Shown here: one piece after another, positions 51,400 through 60,852 of the stretch | Layout of the letters: each line of letters starts with the position of its first letter | Position numbering within the stretch: the stretch's first letter is position 1 | Translations under genes and position numbers: made by a program | Source of the DNA: Flavobacteriales bacterium | GTDB taxonomy: Bacteria; Bacteroidota; Bacteroidia; Flavobacteriales_C; GCA-002722245 | DNA: 64,000 bases | Reading direction: 5' to 3' | Assembly: GCA_023251095.1 (NCBI GenBank) | Contig: JAHEZL010000005.1 | Location: forward strand, 1-64,000 | The notes under the pieces: generated by a model | Database searches by the model: none | What the model was told of the DNA's origin: nothing | What the model saw: the letters and a program-made list of their open reading frames with translations, nothing else

Positions 51400-52473
51400 C
51401 TACTTTTTAGCAGCTGCCATTTCCTCTTTCCAGGCCTGCACTTTTTCTACCAGTTCTTTTTTCTTCGTGCTTTCTTTATAGCTCATTTTCACTTCAGGTT
51501 TTTCTCCTTTCATGAAAGGCTCGGTAGGTGTTAATCCTAAAATTTTAAACAATTCTCTGTCTTCGTTTTGCGCAGGATTCGGAGTGGTTAACAATTTATC
51601 TCCCGCGAAAACTGATCCCGCTCCAGCCATAAAACACAAAGCCTGACCTTCTTTCGACATTTCTAATCTTCCGGCAGATAAACGAACAACGCTCTTAGGC
51701 ATTACGATTCTTGCAGTGGCTATCATTCTTACCATTTCCCAGATAGAAACTCTTTCCTGATTTTCCAGCGGCGTTCCTGCTACCGGCACCAAAGCGTTGA
51801 TGGGCACTGATTCAGGATGTTTTTCCTGATTGGCCAAAGTCAGTATCATTCCTATTCTGTCCTGTTCGGTTTCTCCCAAACCGATGATTCCGCCCGAACA
51901 CAAGGTCACACCTGCTTTGCGCACGTGCTGATGTGTATCCAATCTGTCTTTATAAGTTCTGGTAGAAATAATATCTCCGTAATGTTCTTCTGATGTATCA
52001 ACATTATGGTTGTAGGCATATAAACCTGCATCGGCCAAACGACGGGCCTGCTCTTCGGTCACCATACCCAAAGTACAGCAAACCTCCATATTCATTTCGT
52101 TGATGCCACGCACCATTTCCAATACTCTATCGAAATCACTATTGTCTCTCACCTCTCTCCACGCCGCACCCAAGCACATTCTTGAAGCTCCGCCAGCCTG
52201 AGCATTTTTAGCCTGACCGAGGACTTCTTCCACTTCCATCAATTTATGTACTTTAACATCGGTGTGGTATTTCGCCGATTGCGGGCAATATCCACAGTCT
52301 TCCGAGCATCCGCCTGTTTTTATTGATATAAGTGAAGAAACCTGAACTTCACGCGGATTGTGGTATTTTCTGTGTACCGAAGCAGCTTCAAAAACCAGCT
52401 CCAATAAGGGTTTGTTGAATATTTCAAGGACTTCCTCTTTCGTCCAGTTGTTCCTGATGTCAGACATAAACAC
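51400..52473 (-). CDS. bioB: Biotin synthase BioB (radical SAM)
   Basis: The 357-residue enzyme inserts sulfur into dethiobiotin. The radical-SAM triad is in GGCSEDCGYCPQSAKY. ASRMCLGAAWREVRD, VCCTLGM, YNHNVDTSEEHYG, CSGGIIGLGE and SAGRLEMS follow; the Cys residues of these hold the 2Fe-2S cluster. The true start may be Met3 (MSDIRNNW). The C-terminal 25 residues extend beyond the usual end. It forms an operon with bioF. Confidence 0.95.
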   Translation of the reverse strand: MFMSDIRNNWTKEEVLEIFNKPLLELVFEAASVHRKYHNPREVQVSSLISIKTGGCSEDCGYCPQSAKYHTDVKVHKLMEVEEVLGQAKNAQAGGASRMCLGAAWREVRDNSDFDRVLEMVRGINEMNMEVCCTLGMVTEEQARRLADAGLYAYNHNVDTSEEHYGDIISTRTYKDRLDTHQHVRKAGVTLCSGGIIGLGETEQDRIGMILTLANQEKHPESVPINALVPVAGTPLENQERVSIWEMVRMIATARIVMPKSVVRLSAGRLEMSKEGQALCFMAGAGSVFAGDKLLTTPNPAQNEDRELFKILGLTPTEPFMKGEKPEVKMSYKESTKKKELVEKVQAWKEEMAAAKK

Positions 52474-52519
52474 TAATTTTGGTCAAATATAGGACATTTA
52501 GCTTCCGATTAAAAGAGTT

Positions 52520-53194
52520 ATGCGCATCGACATATTAACCATATTGCCCAACCTGTTAGAAAGTCCTTTTCAACACTCTATTTTAAAAAAAGCCATTGAA
52601 AACAAAGTGGTGGAGATTCACCTCCACGATATCCGAACTTTCTCCACCAGCAAGCAAAAGAGCGTTGACGACTATCAATACGGAGGTGGCGCGGGAATGG
52701 TAATGACCTGTCAACCTATTTCTGATGCAATTGAAAAACTACAGAGCGAAAGAAAATACGACGAAATCATTTACCTCACCCCTGACGGTGAACGCTACGA
52801 ACAGAAAACTGCCAATCGTTTGTCATTAGCCACAAACCTCATGATGATCTGCGGTCATTACAAAGGCATCGATCAAAGAATTCGCGATTTATATGTTACC
52901 AAAGAAATTTCTATTGGAGATTATGTGCTTTCCGGCGGTGAACTCGCAGCAGCAGTTTTGGCGGATTCCATCATTCGCTTGATTCCAGGAGCAATATCCG
53001 ATGAAACATCAGCCCTCACCGATTCTTTCCAGGATAACTTACTATCTCCTCCGGTTTATACCCGTCCGCCTGAATTTAAAGGATTGAAAGTCCCTGATGT
53101 TTTATTGTCGGGACACGCAGAAAACATTGAAAAATGGAGAATGGAAATGGCGGAGAAAATCACAATGGAAAGAAGACCGGATTTGCTGGATTAA
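52520..53194 (+). CDS. trmD: tRNA (guanine-N1)-methyltransferase TrmD
   Basis: The 224-residue SPOUT enzyme methylates G37 of tRNAs that read CNN codons and so prevents frameshifting. Motifs: DYQYGGGAGMVM, LTPDGERYEQ, LMMICGHYKGIDQRI, and ISIGDYVLSGGELAA, which form the trefoil knot that binds SAM. Unlike many phyla, no rpsP or rplS is adjacent. The trmD gene is divergent from bioB. Confidence 0.96.
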   Translation: MRIDILTILPNLLESPFQHSILKKAIENKVVEIHLHDIRTFSTSKQKSVDDYQYGGGAGMVMTCQPISDAIEKLQSERKYDEIIYLTPDGERYEQKTANRLSLATNLMMICGHYKGIDQRIRDLYVTKEISIGDYVLSGGELAAAVLADSIIRLIPGAISDETSALTDSFQDNLLSPPVYTRPPEFKGLKVPDVLLSGHAENIEKWRMEMAEKITMERRPDLLD

Positions 53195-53198
53195 ATTT

Positions 53199-53262
53199 CC
53201 CCACAGATTTCACAGATTTACACGGCTGCTATCTGTGTAAATCTGTGAAATCTGCGGGAAAA
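53199..53262. repeat. Palindromic repeat between convergent genes
   Basis: Two arms of about 28 bases (TTCCCCACAGATTTCACAGA and onward, and the complementary AATCTGTGAAATCTGCGGGAA) pair around CTGCTA. It resembles intergenic palindromes common in this phylum. It ends transcripts of both trmD and the regulator. Confidence 0.8.
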
Positions 53263-53264
53263 TT

Positions 53265-53954
53265 TTACTCCTTCGAGGAAAAAAGGAAATCATTAGCGCT
53301 CACAATCTGCTCCTTCACTGCAAACAATACAATCCCAGCGGTATTGTTGATGCCCAATTTCTGCATGATATTTTTGCGATGCGTATTGATGGTATGATTA
53401 CTTAAAAACAAAGTATCGGCAATTTCTTTATTGATGCGCCCTTCGGCAATCAGCTTAATAATTTCAATTTCACGATCGGAAATATTCAAACCCTCACATG
53501 TTTTTTTGTACGGAGCTTCACCTTCTTTTAAAACGGCTTTATCGGTTAACACATCTACCACCTGAGCACACACAAAGTTTTTACCGCTCACTGTTTTTTT
53601 TATGCATTCTGTAATTTCACTTTCATCACAAACCTTGAGCAAATAGCTGTTGATTCCCGATTTCAGTAATTTCAGATAATCATGTTTGGAGCGGATATCC
53701 GTCACCGGAATAATTTTCATTTTTTTAGAAAATGCTGAGTAGGCCAATATTTTATCTACATCAAAACGCGATGAAAAAATATCAATTAATAAAATTGAAG
53801 GTGGATTTTTACTTTGAAATAAAGCAGAAACTTCTTCCTGGGAATGCAATGAAGAATGAATTTCAAAATCACTTTTTTTATCCAACACAAAGTGCAATCC
53901 GGCTTCCAAAAGAAACTCATCGAAAGCCAGCGCTATGGTAATTTTGTTTTTCAA
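53265..53954 (-). CDS. LuxR/NarL-family response regulator
   Basis: The 229-residue protein has a receiver domain (KITIALAFDEFLLEAGLHF; the likely phospho-Asp is in SILLIDIFSS; Lys in YLLKVCDES). It also has a C-terminal LuxR helix-turn-helix (ISDREIEIIKLIAEGRINKE and TINTHRKNIMQKLG). No sensor kinase is adjacent. In this phylum such regulators often answer to a distant hybrid kinase. The target genes are unknown. Confidence 0.9.
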   Translation of the reverse strand: MKNKITIALAFDEFLLEAGLHFVLDKKSDFEIHSSLHSQEEVSALFQSKNPPSILLIDIFSSRFDVDKILAYSAFSKKMKIIPVTDIRSKHDYLKLLKSGINSYLLKVCDESEITECIKKTVSGKNFVCAQVVDVLTDKAVLKEGEAPYKKTCEGLNISDREIEIIKLIAEGRINKEIADTLFLSNHTINTHRKNIMQKLGINNTAGIVLFAVKEQIVSANDFLFSSKE

Positions 53955-53994
53955 GCAGAAAACGAATTTAGAAAGATTCTAAATAACAAACAAT

Positions 53995-54906
53995 TCATTC
54001 TGTAGAAAACCATTTGCCATCTTCAGCAACATGAACATTGGCGAAGATAGGTTTAGCTTCTGAAATAAATTCATGAAGTTCGTCATAGCGCGATGAAAAA
54101 TGGGAGAGAATTAATTTTTTAGCAGCACATTTTGCAGCAAAATCGGCTGCTTGCTCAGCTGTGGAATGATGGGTGACTTCTGCCCTGTCCGACATATCCC
54201 TTAAAAAAGTAGCTTCATGGTACAACAAATCAACGCCGTGTAAAATTGGCGGCGCTTCTTTCAACACTTTTGTATCTGATAAACAAGCAAAACTTAAAGC
54301 CTTTTCGGAATCAACGGTCAGCTCCTCATTAGGAATGACTTTACCTGTTTCATCCACAAAATCGGCTCCCAGTTTAATGTCCTTCCGGGCATAAACGGGA
54401 ATATTGTAAAACTCAATTTTTGAAGGAAGAATATTTCGCGGTTTCTTTTTTTGTTTGAACACATAACCCGAACAATCAATTTTATGATCCAGCGGAACAT
54501 TGTGAACTTCCATCTCTTTATCTTCCCAGATGAGTCCACTTTGGGAGCAATCCACCTCATGAAAACTCAAAGGATAACTCAGCCAGGACTTAGTCATTTT
54601 CATCTGTACTTTAATGATTTCCTCCATGCCTTTTGGTGCAAAAATCTGTAAAGGCTTTTCTCTCCCCAATAAACCCTGAGTAGAAATCAATCCAAACAAA
54701 CCTAAAAAGTGATCGGCATGTAAATGAGTGATAAAAATCTGATTGATGCGCTGAAGAGATTGTTTGTATTTACGCAATTGCAGTTGAGTTCCCTCTCCGC
54801 AATCCACTAAAAAATAAGAGTTAGAGCTGTTTACTAATACCCCTGAAGGATTTCTGTCAACTCTTGGTGTTGCAGAACCTGATCCAAGAATAAGAATAGA
54901 AATCAA
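53995..54906 (-). CDS. rnz: Ribonuclease Z
   Basis: The 303-residue metallo-beta-lactamase-fold enzyme trims tRNA 3' ends. Motifs: LGSGSATPRVDRNPSG, the zinc motif FITHLHADHFLGLFG, YHEATFL, AEVTHHSTAEQAADFA and LSHFSSRY. The start codon is directly after the stop of the upstream T9SS-sorted protein, so they are co-translated. Confidence 0.95.
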   Translation of the reverse strand: MISILILGSGSATPRVDRNPSGVLVNSSNSYFLVDCGEGTQLQLRKYKQSLQRINQIFITHLHADHFLGLFGLISTQGLLGREKPLQIFAPKGMEEIIKVQMKMTKSWLSYPLSFHEVDCSQSGLIWEDKEMEVHNVPLDHKIDCSGYVFKQKKKPRNILPSKIEFYNIPVYARKDIKLGADFVDETGKVIPNEELTVDSEKALSFACLSDTKVLKEAPPILHGVDLLYHEATFLRDMSDRAEVTHHSTAEQAADFAAKCAAKKLILSHFSSRYDELHEFISEAKPIFANVHVAEDGKWFSTE

Positions 54907-55617
54907 CTAGTAAAAGCCTTTAGAAATTTTGATAGTTTCCTGTTTACCATTCAACTGAAGATTCACGAAATATATTCCTTTTTCCAAACCGGAAATATTC
55001 ATGTAAGTAGCTTCGCCTTTAACCGACTGGAAATTTGCGCTTTTAACTTCGCGCCCCAGCATATCAAAAATAGCGATAGTCAATTTTCCGTTGGCAGGAT
55101 TTAAAAGTACCAGATCCTCTTCTCTTTGACTTAAAGCGAAAAACGGAGCTTTCGTTACCGATAAACCATTGCTTGCAATAACTTTTAAAGTCACCGGCGC
55201 ATCAACAGATAAAGGCACCGGATTTGGATTCCCATTCATCAGCACAGTAAGGTTCAGCTTTAAAATCAAACTATTATTTCCTGCTGCGCTAGGTATTCCC
55301 GAAAGAGAAACACAACCTATATCTCCTCCATTGTAAGAACATGCATTTGGATATTTATTGCAGGAATAAGTGATTCCGGATGGTAAGCCTGTGATATTGG
55401 ACAACACCACTGTTTGAATGGTTCCGCTCAATGTCATGTAAGTAGTATCTGTAGCCAATTTAAATTGAAGTACCTGAGAATAGCTTTGTCCGACAACAGC
55501 ATCAGGCATTGATGCAGGATAAAATCCGGGACTTGTTATATTTTGATCAGGAGAACACTGAGCGAAAGAAGTTCTGACTAAAATTACAAGAGTGAGTACG
55601 AGTAGTTTTTTAATCAT
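54907..55617 (-). CDS. Secreted protein with type A (Por) sorting domain
   Basis: The 236-residue protein has a signal peptide ending at SFAQ. The mature part (ITSPGFYPASMPDAVVGQSY, then GIPSAAGNNSLIL) is a predicted Ig-like domain with paired cysteines. The last 70 residues (NGKLTIAIFDMLGREVKS, GLEKGIYFVNLQLNGK) are the type A sorting domain for type IX secretion. The function is unknown. It lies in an operon with STAS and rnz. Confidence 0.85.
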   Translation of the reverse strand: MIKKLLVLTLVILVRTSFAQCSPDQNITSPGFYPASMPDAVVGQSYSQVLQFKLATDTTYMTLSGTIQTVVLSNITGLPSGITYSCNKYPNACSYNGGDIGCVSLSGIPSAAGNNSLILKLNLTVLMNGNPNPVPLSVDAPVTLKVIASNGLSVTKAPFFALSQREEDLVLLNPANGKLTIAIFDMLGREVKSANFQSVKGEATYMNISGLEKGIYFVNLQLNGKQETIKISKGFY

Positions 55618-55635
55618 AGCGCTGGGATTTAAAAA

Positions 55636-55998
55636 TTAAAGTCCTTTTTCAACCTCATTCATGAACAAAAAATCAACTGCTTCAGGAAAACTAGGAGTGA
55701 TATTTAAAATAGTATCGAGTTGAGAAATAGAAACCAATTTTTTAACTGAATCCTGTAAACCTGTTAACACAAAGGTTCCTCCTACATTTTTACACAATCG
55801 GTTAGCAACTAAAATGGCGCTTAAACCTGATGAATCACAGTATCTCGTTTCCGACAAATTGATAATGATATTTTTAGTGCCATTGGCATTCAGCATAACC
55901 AATTCCGACTTCAAAGAAGGTGCAATGGTAGTATCCAGTTTTTCAACGTGTAACTTGATTGCCGTGTATTTTTCTTGTTTGTCAACAGTGAAATTCAT
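55636..55998 (-). CDS. STAS-domain anti-sigma-factor antagonist-like protein
   Basis: The start MNFTVDKQEKY at 55998 is preferred over 56043. The 120-residue protein is one STAS domain, with a phosphorylation motif RYCDSSGLSAIL where the Ser after Asp is the usual target of a kinase partner, as in SpoIIAA. No RsbW-like kinase or sigma factor gene is near. Its partner must be elsewhere. Confidence 0.85.
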   Translation of the reverse strand: MNFTVDKQEKYTAIKLHVEKLDTTIAPSLKSELVMLNANGTKNIIINLSETRYCDSSGLSAILVANRLCKNVGGTFVLTGLQDSVKKLVSISQLDTILNITPSFPEAVDFLFMNEVEKGL

Positions 55999-56070
55999 AT
56001 TGATTAGTTTAAGTGCTTGAACAAATATAAGAGATTTCTGCAATTTTTAAAAATGCAATCGTAAACGTTC

Positions 56071-57003
56071 CTATCTTTTTAATTTGCTTGCCAGCAAGTA
56101 CATTACCGCCATCCTTACAGCAACGCCATTTTCAACCTGTTCAAGAATGATAGAATGCTCTGAGTCGGCAACGTCCGACGAGAGCTCTACTCCGCGGTTA
56201 ATTGGTCCGGGATGCATAATCACAATGTTTTTCTTGAGCTGATCCAGTTTTTCTTTGTTCAAACCATACATCATGATGTACTCTCGCACAGAAGGAAAAA
56301 ACTTAGTATCCTGTCTTTCAAACTGAATGCGCAGCATATTCGCCACATCACACCACTGAAGAGCTTTCATTAAATCATGCTCCACCTTAACGCCCAGCTC
56401 ACCAATGAATTTAGGAATCAAAGTTGCCGGTCCGCAAACCATCACTTCCGCACCTAATTTTTTGAGGCAAAAGATATTGGAAAGTGCGACCCTTGAGTGG
56501 AGAATATCTCCTATAATTACAACCTTTTTTCCTTTTACTTCTCCTAATTTCTCTCTGATGGAAAAGGCATCCAGCAAGGCCTGCGTAGGGTGCTCATGTG
56601 CCCCGTCACCTGCGTTTACGATCACTGCGTTTACATTTTCCGATAAAAACTTGGCTGCTCCGGCGTTGGGATGGCGCATTACCACCATATCCACTTTCAT
56701 GGCCAGTATGTTGTTTACCGTGTCAATCAGCGTTTCCCCTTTTTTTACGGAAGAAGATCCTGAAGAGAAATTGATGATGTCGGCCGACAGTCTTTTTTGA
56801 GCCAGCTCAAAGGAAAGCTTTGTTCGGGTTGAGTTTTCAAAGAAGAGATTGGCTACTGTAATGTCGCGTAGAGAAGGAACTTTTTTAATGGGGCGATTGA
56901 TAACTTCTTTGAAATTATCGGCTGCACTAAAGATTAAATCAATGTCCTTTTTGTTTAAATCTTTAATCCCAAGAAGGTGCTGTACACTTATTTGATCCAT
57001 CAC
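56071..57003 (-). CDS. pyrB: Aspartate carbamoyltransferase catalytic subunit
   Basis: The 310-residue enzyme joins carbamoyl phosphate to aspartate, the first committed step of pyrimidine synthesis. Motifs: FFENSTRTKLSFELA (carbamoyl phosphate), SGSSSVKKGET, VVMRHPNAGAA, NAGDGAHEHPTQALLD, and MHPGPINRGVEL. The regulatory subunit pyrI is not adjacent. It overlaps pyrR by 4 bases, so the two form an operon. Confidence 0.96.
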   Translation of the reverse strand: MMDQISVQHLLGIKDLNKKDIDLIFSAADNFKEVINRPIKKVPSLRDITVANLFFENSTRTKLSFELAQKRLSADIINFSSGSSSVKKGETLIDTVNNILAMKVDMVVMRHPNAGAAKFLSENVNAVIVNAGDGAHEHPTQALLDAFSIREKLGEVKGKKVVIIGDILHSRVALSNIFCLKKLGAEVMVCGPATLIPKFIGELGVKVEHDLMKALQWCDVANMLRIQFERQDTKFFPSVREYIMMYGLNKEKLDQLKKNIVIMHPGPINRGVELSSDVADSEHSIILEQVENGVAVRMAVMYLLASKLKR

Positions 57004-57548
57004 TTTTCTTTATCTGTTGAAAACATCAATACTTTATCTTCTCCTTCAATTTTGTCCCATTCTACGGATACACGCTGAGAGGCAATGGAATCCACACGTT
57101 TACCAACATAAGTGGCTTGTATCGGTAAATCTCTGCTGAAACGACGGTCGACAAAAACCAGCAGTTCCACAGCTGAAGGGCGACCATAAACCAGCATCGC
57201 ATCCATTGCTGCTCTAATGGTTCGTCCGGTATACAACACATCATCCACCAACACCACTTTTTTATTCTCTATCACAAAATCAATTTCTGTGGCATCGGCC
57301 AAAAGCAATTTTTCAGTGCGACGGAAATCGTCTCTAAAAAAAGTAATGTCTAATTTCCCGAAGGGAACTTTTATTCCTGTAATGGATTTTAATTCGCGCT
57401 GAATTCTTTCTCCCAACTCTGATCCTCTCGGCTGAACGCCCATCAACACTGTATCGGAGAAATCGCCATGTTGTTCTATCAACTCATAACACAGCCTTTT
57501 TAAGATGAGTTGGAAGGCTTTGCTGTTGATGATGACTTTTGGCTGCAT
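57000..57548 (-). CDS. pyrR: Bifunctional pyr operon regulator/uracil phosphoribosyltransferase
   Basis: The 182-residue protein has the PRPP-binding motif VVLVDDVLYTGRTIRAAMDA and MGVQPRGSELGERI, with RQ-like SQRVSVEW at the end. PyrR in Firmicutes binds pyr mRNA to attenuate transcription and also has uracil phosphoribosyltransferase activity. I see no clear pyr-binding loop in the 5' sequence, so RNA control here is uncertain. The start overlap with pyrB supports coupling. Confidence 0.93.
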   Translation of the reverse strand: MQPKVIINSKAFQLILKRLCYELIEQHGDFSDTVLMGVQPRGSELGERIQRELKSITGIKVPFGKLDITFFRDDFRRTEKLLLADATEIDFVIENKKVVLVDDVLYTGRTIRAAMDAMLVYGRPSAVELLVFVDRRFSRDLPIQATYVGKRVDSIASQRVSVEWDKIEGEDKVLMFSTDKEK

Positions 57549-57608
57549 GGGATCAAAATTATAAAATAAAATGGATTCTTTAAGATTTTAAAAGAGTATG
57601 TCATTGAT

Positions 57609-57769
57609 AAATCCCTCTTGCCATCACACATTAATTCCCTCGCTCTCTCCCTTTTTTCAAAGGGAGAAGCCCGCAACCTGTTAATCCATACTTGAGAATG
57701 GGCGCTAACCAACTTCTCCCTTTGGAAAAGGGAGAGTGCGAAAGCTTTGTGCTGTGGCAAGAGGGATTT
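57609..57769. repeat. MITE-like inverted repeat, 161 bp
   Basis: Terminal arms AAATCCCTCTTGCCA (57609-57623) and TGGCAAGAGGGATTT (57755-57769) are perfect inverts. Inside is a second inverted pair, CTCTCCC... AAGGGAGAAG and CTTCTCCC... GGGAGAG. A half copy is at 32190-32260. No ORF inside is credible. Confidence 0.8.
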
Positions 57770-57783
57770 CAATTACCAAAAAA

Positions 57784-57813
57784 AAAAGCCCCGTCAAACT
57801 GACGAGGCTTTTT
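57784..57813 (-). terminator. Terminator of rpsA
   Basis: AAAAGCCCCGTCA and TGACGAGGCTTTT pair with one mismatch around AAC. On the minus strand a long T-run follows. Confidence 0.85.
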
Positions 57814-57833
57814 CATTTTATGCGTTCAAAAAA

Positions 57834-59690
57834 CTATTTGTTTTTCTCTGCTTTGTCCATTGCATTTTTCAAGTTAGACAATACATCAAGATCTCCCAAT
57901 GTAGACTTCTCTTGAGTTGCCGGCGCGTCTTTAGCTGCTTTTTTAGGTTTAGCCGCTTTAGCTGCAGGTGCTTCAGATTTTTTCGCTGATTTTTCCTCAG
58001 CGCTTTCCTCTTTATACACACGTGTATGAGAAACAACGATTTTCTTAGCTTCTTTGCTGAATTCAATTACTTTGAAATCCAACGCTTCTTCAGCTTTCGC
58101 TGTTGAACCATCTTCTTTCACCAATTGAGCTTTAGGTGCAAATGCTTCAACTCCGTAAGTCATTGAAACGATAGCGCCTTTGTCTTGCAAATCAATGATA
58201 GTTCCTTGGTGAATTGAATCAACTTTGAAAAGTGTTTCAAATACATCCCATGGATTTTCTTCCAATTGTTTGTGACCTAAGCTTAATTTTCTGTTTTCTT
58301 TATCGATTTCTAAAACAACAACATCGATTTTGTCGCCTAGTTTAGCGAACTCAGATGGATGTTTGATTTTTTTAGACCATGACAAGTCAGAGATGTGGAT
58401 CAAACCATCAATACCTTCTTCCATTTCAACGAAGATTCCGAAGTTGGTGAAGTTTCTGATAGTTGCAGAATGTTTAGACCCAACAGGGAACTTAGTTTCC
58501 ACTTTTTGCCATGGATCTTCGTTCAGTTGTTTGATACCCAATGACATTTTTCTTTCTTCTCTGTTCAAAGTCAATACTTCCGCTTCAACAACATCTCCTA
58601 CTTTAAGGAAATCTTGTGCTGAACGTAAATGTTGTGACCAAGACATTTCAGAAACGTGAATCAAACCTTCAACTCCTGCAGCGATTTCAACGAAAGCACC
58701 GTAGTCAGCCAAAACAACCACTTTTCCTTTTACTTTATCTCCCACTTTTAATTCAGTGTTCAATGCATCCCAAGGATGAGCAGCCAATTGTTTCAAGCCC
58801 AAAGCAATTCTTTTCTTGTCGTTATCGAAGTCAAGAATTACAACGTTCAGTTTTTGATCCAACTTAACGATTTCTTCTGGGTGATTGATTCTACCCCATG
58901 ATAAGTCGGTGATATGAATTAAACCGTCAACACCACCTAAGTCGATGAACACACCATAAGAAGTAATGTTTTTAACAGTTCCTTCCAATACTTGTCCTTT
59001 CTCCAGTTTGCTGATGATTTCTTTTTTCTGTTGTTCCAATTCAGCCTCGATCAATGCTTTGTGTGATACAACAACGTTTTTGAATTCGTGGTTGATTTTC
59101 ACCACTTTGAATTCCATTGTTTTAGCAACATATACATCGTAATCACGGATAGGCTTAACATCAATTTGAGAACCCGGTAAGAATGCTTCGATACCGAATA
59201 CATCCACGATCAAACCACCTTTAGTTCTGCATTTCACATAACCTTTGATGATTTCGTCGTTCTCCAAAGCTGAATTAACTCTGTTCCAAGCCGTCAAAGC
59301 GCGAGCTTTGTGGTGAGAAAGTGATAATTGTCCAACTTTGTTTTCTTTGCTTTCAACATAAACATCCACTTTGTCACCTGCTTTCAATTCAGGATTGTAG
59401 CGGAATTCAGAGATAGAGATGATACCTTCGGATTTGTACCCAATGTTGATCACAACTTCTCTTTTAGTTTTCAATACAACTTCTCCTAAAACAACAGTGT
59501 TTTCTGCAACTGAATTAACAGTATCAGAATACTCAGTTTCCATTTTAGAACGGTCTTCTTTAGTGTAAATGTCTTCACCTTTACCTAAACCTTTCCAGTC
59601 GAAACCTTCTAATGATGGTGATGCGTTGGGAGATGATTTTGCTGCGCGTGACTCAAGCACTTCAGCTTCTTGTGTAGCTTTTTTAGCCAT
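57834..59690 (-). CDS. rpsA: 30S ribosomal protein S1
   Basis: The 618-residue protein has six S1 OB-fold repeats. Examples are EVVLKTKREVVINIGYKSEGII, GTVKNITSYGVFIDLGGVDGLIHITDLSW, GKVVVLADYGAFVEIAAGVEGLIHVSEMSW and SATIRNFTNFGIFVEMEEGIDGLIHISDLSW. It ends in a Lys/Ala-rich tail (APAAKAAKPKKAAK) typical of this phylum. The protein binds mRNA and the small subunit; here it probably stands in for weak Shine-Dalgarno pairing. The gene is single, with its own terminator. Confidence 0.97.
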   Translation of the reverse strand: MAKKATQEAEVLESRAAKSSPNASPSLEGFDWKGLGKGEDIYTKEDRSKMETEYSDTVNSVAENTVVLGEVVLKTKREVVINIGYKSEGIISISEFRYNPELKAGDKVDVYVESKENKVGQLSLSHHKARALTAWNRVNSALENDEIIKGYVKCRTKGGLIVDVFGIEAFLPGSQIDVKPIRDYDVYVAKTMEFKVVKINHEFKNVVVSHKALIEAELEQQKKEIISKLEKGQVLEGTVKNITSYGVFIDLGGVDGLIHITDLSWGRINHPEEIVKLDQKLNVVILDFDNDKKRIALGLKQLAAHPWDALNTELKVGDKVKGKVVVLADYGAFVEIAAGVEGLIHVSEMSWSQHLRSAQDFLKVGDVVEAEVLTLNREERKMSLGIKQLNEDPWQKVETKFPVGSKHSATIRNFTNFGIFVEMEEGIDGLIHISDLSWSKKIKHPSEFAKLGDKIDVVVLEIDKENRKLSLGHKQLEENPWDVFETLFKVDSIHQGTIIDLQDKGAIVSMTYGVEAFAPKAQLVKEDGSTAKAEEALDFKVIEFSKEAKKIVVSHTRVYKEESAEEKSAKKSEAPAAKAAKPKKAAKDAPATQEKSTLGDLDVLSNLKNAMDKAEKNK

Positions 59691-59913
59691 TGTGTTATTC
59701 TACTTGTATGTCCTTCGTGTAATAGCCGCCGGACAGCGTTTTTAAAAGTTTTAGGGTATCGATTTTCTATTACCTTTTCAATACCACCCCGATTTTCGGG
59801 AGGGCAAAGATAGGACAAAAAGAGAGAAAATGAAAGGGGAAACTCAATAAATTTTCGATTGATCTGGCAGCGTTTGTGAAAAAACTTCATCTTTACAGTA
59901 CTAAACACTATTC

Positions 59914-60852
59914 ATGAAAAGACTGCTTATTGCCTTGCTTCTTACGGCAGGACTCACTTCCTTAAAAGCTCAGGACCCTATGTTCACTATGGGTTATTCC
60001 TCTTCAATGCATTTAAATCCGGCTTTAACCGGTTATCAAAAAGGATATAAAGTAAATGTAAATTACAGAAACCAATGGCCTGATATCAGCGGAACTTTCG
60101 TGACCAGCGCTGTTGGAATTCAAAAAAAGATAGATGTAATCAATGCAGGTATCGGACTCTTAATTTCTTCAGACCAGGCGGGAGAAGGAACCTTATCCAC
60201 CTTCAACATAGGATTGAATTTATCCAAATCTTTTAATTTGTCTGATCAATTGGGAATCTCCATTGGCAGCAGCTTTAATTACCAGCAAAAATCTGTAGAC
60301 TGGAGCAAACTTACTTTTGGCGACATGATAGATGCTAAATATGGCTTTACAGATACGACATCTGTGGGGAATGTCAACACGACGGTCAATTATTTCAATT
60401 TCACTTCAGGAGTATTATTTACTTATCCTTCAGGAAATATTGGTGTGGTGACAAGTAACATCAACCAACCCAATCAATCTTTTACTGAGGGTGGCGTTTC
60501 TCGTTTACCGATGCGACTCACCCTTCACGCCACACACGATTTTAATATTATTCCGGGAAATATTCTGGTGATTTCTCCTTCTGTTATCATAAATACACAA
60601 AAGGATTTTCATTCCTTAACTTCAGGAATAACCACAAGATATAAGTGGTTTAAAGTCTATACCGGTTATTCTGCTAGCAATGCCGTTATTGCCGGCGCTG
60701 GTTTGTGCTTTAATTATTTTACCCTCAATTATATTTATGAAAGCACTGTTTCAAAACTAACTAACGCAACAGGAGGCGCTCACGAATTATCAATGTCATT
60801 GAGATTTGGGAAAAATAAAGATCTTGAAAAAAGAAATATCAATGCTTTTTAG
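59914..60852 (+). CDS. Type IX secretion membrane protein, PorP/SprF family
   Basis: The 312-residue protein has a signal peptide ending at LKAQ, then DPMFTMGYSSSMHLNPALTGYQ, the PorP/SprF opening. NVNYRNQWPDISGTFVTS and SGVLFTYPSGNIGVVTSNINQP are its barrel strands. It is an outer-membrane barrel linked to type IX cargo or gliding adhesins. In this phylum there are several paralogues per genome, so it need not be the core porP. Its end overlaps the convergent cmk by 14 bases. Confidence 0.9.
   Translation: MKRLLIALLLTAGLTSLKAQDPMFTMGYSSSMHLNPALTGYQKGYKVNVNYRNQWPDISGTFVTSAVGIQKKIDVINAGIGLLISSDQAGEGTLSTFNIGLNLSKSFNLSDQLGISIGSSFNYQQKSVDWSKLTFGDMIDAKYGFTDTTSVGNVNTTVNYFNFTSGVLFTYPSGNIGVVTSNINQPNQSFTEGGVSRLPMRLTLHATHDFNIIPGNILVISPSVIINTQKDFHSLTSGITTRYKWFKVYTGYSASNAVIAGAGLCFNYFTLNYIYESTVSKLTNATGGAHELSMSLRFGKNKDLEKRNINAF

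Noticed and set aside
57500-57772. 90-residue ORF across the repeat near pyrR
   Set aside because: It is made mostly of the inverted repeat at 57609-57769.
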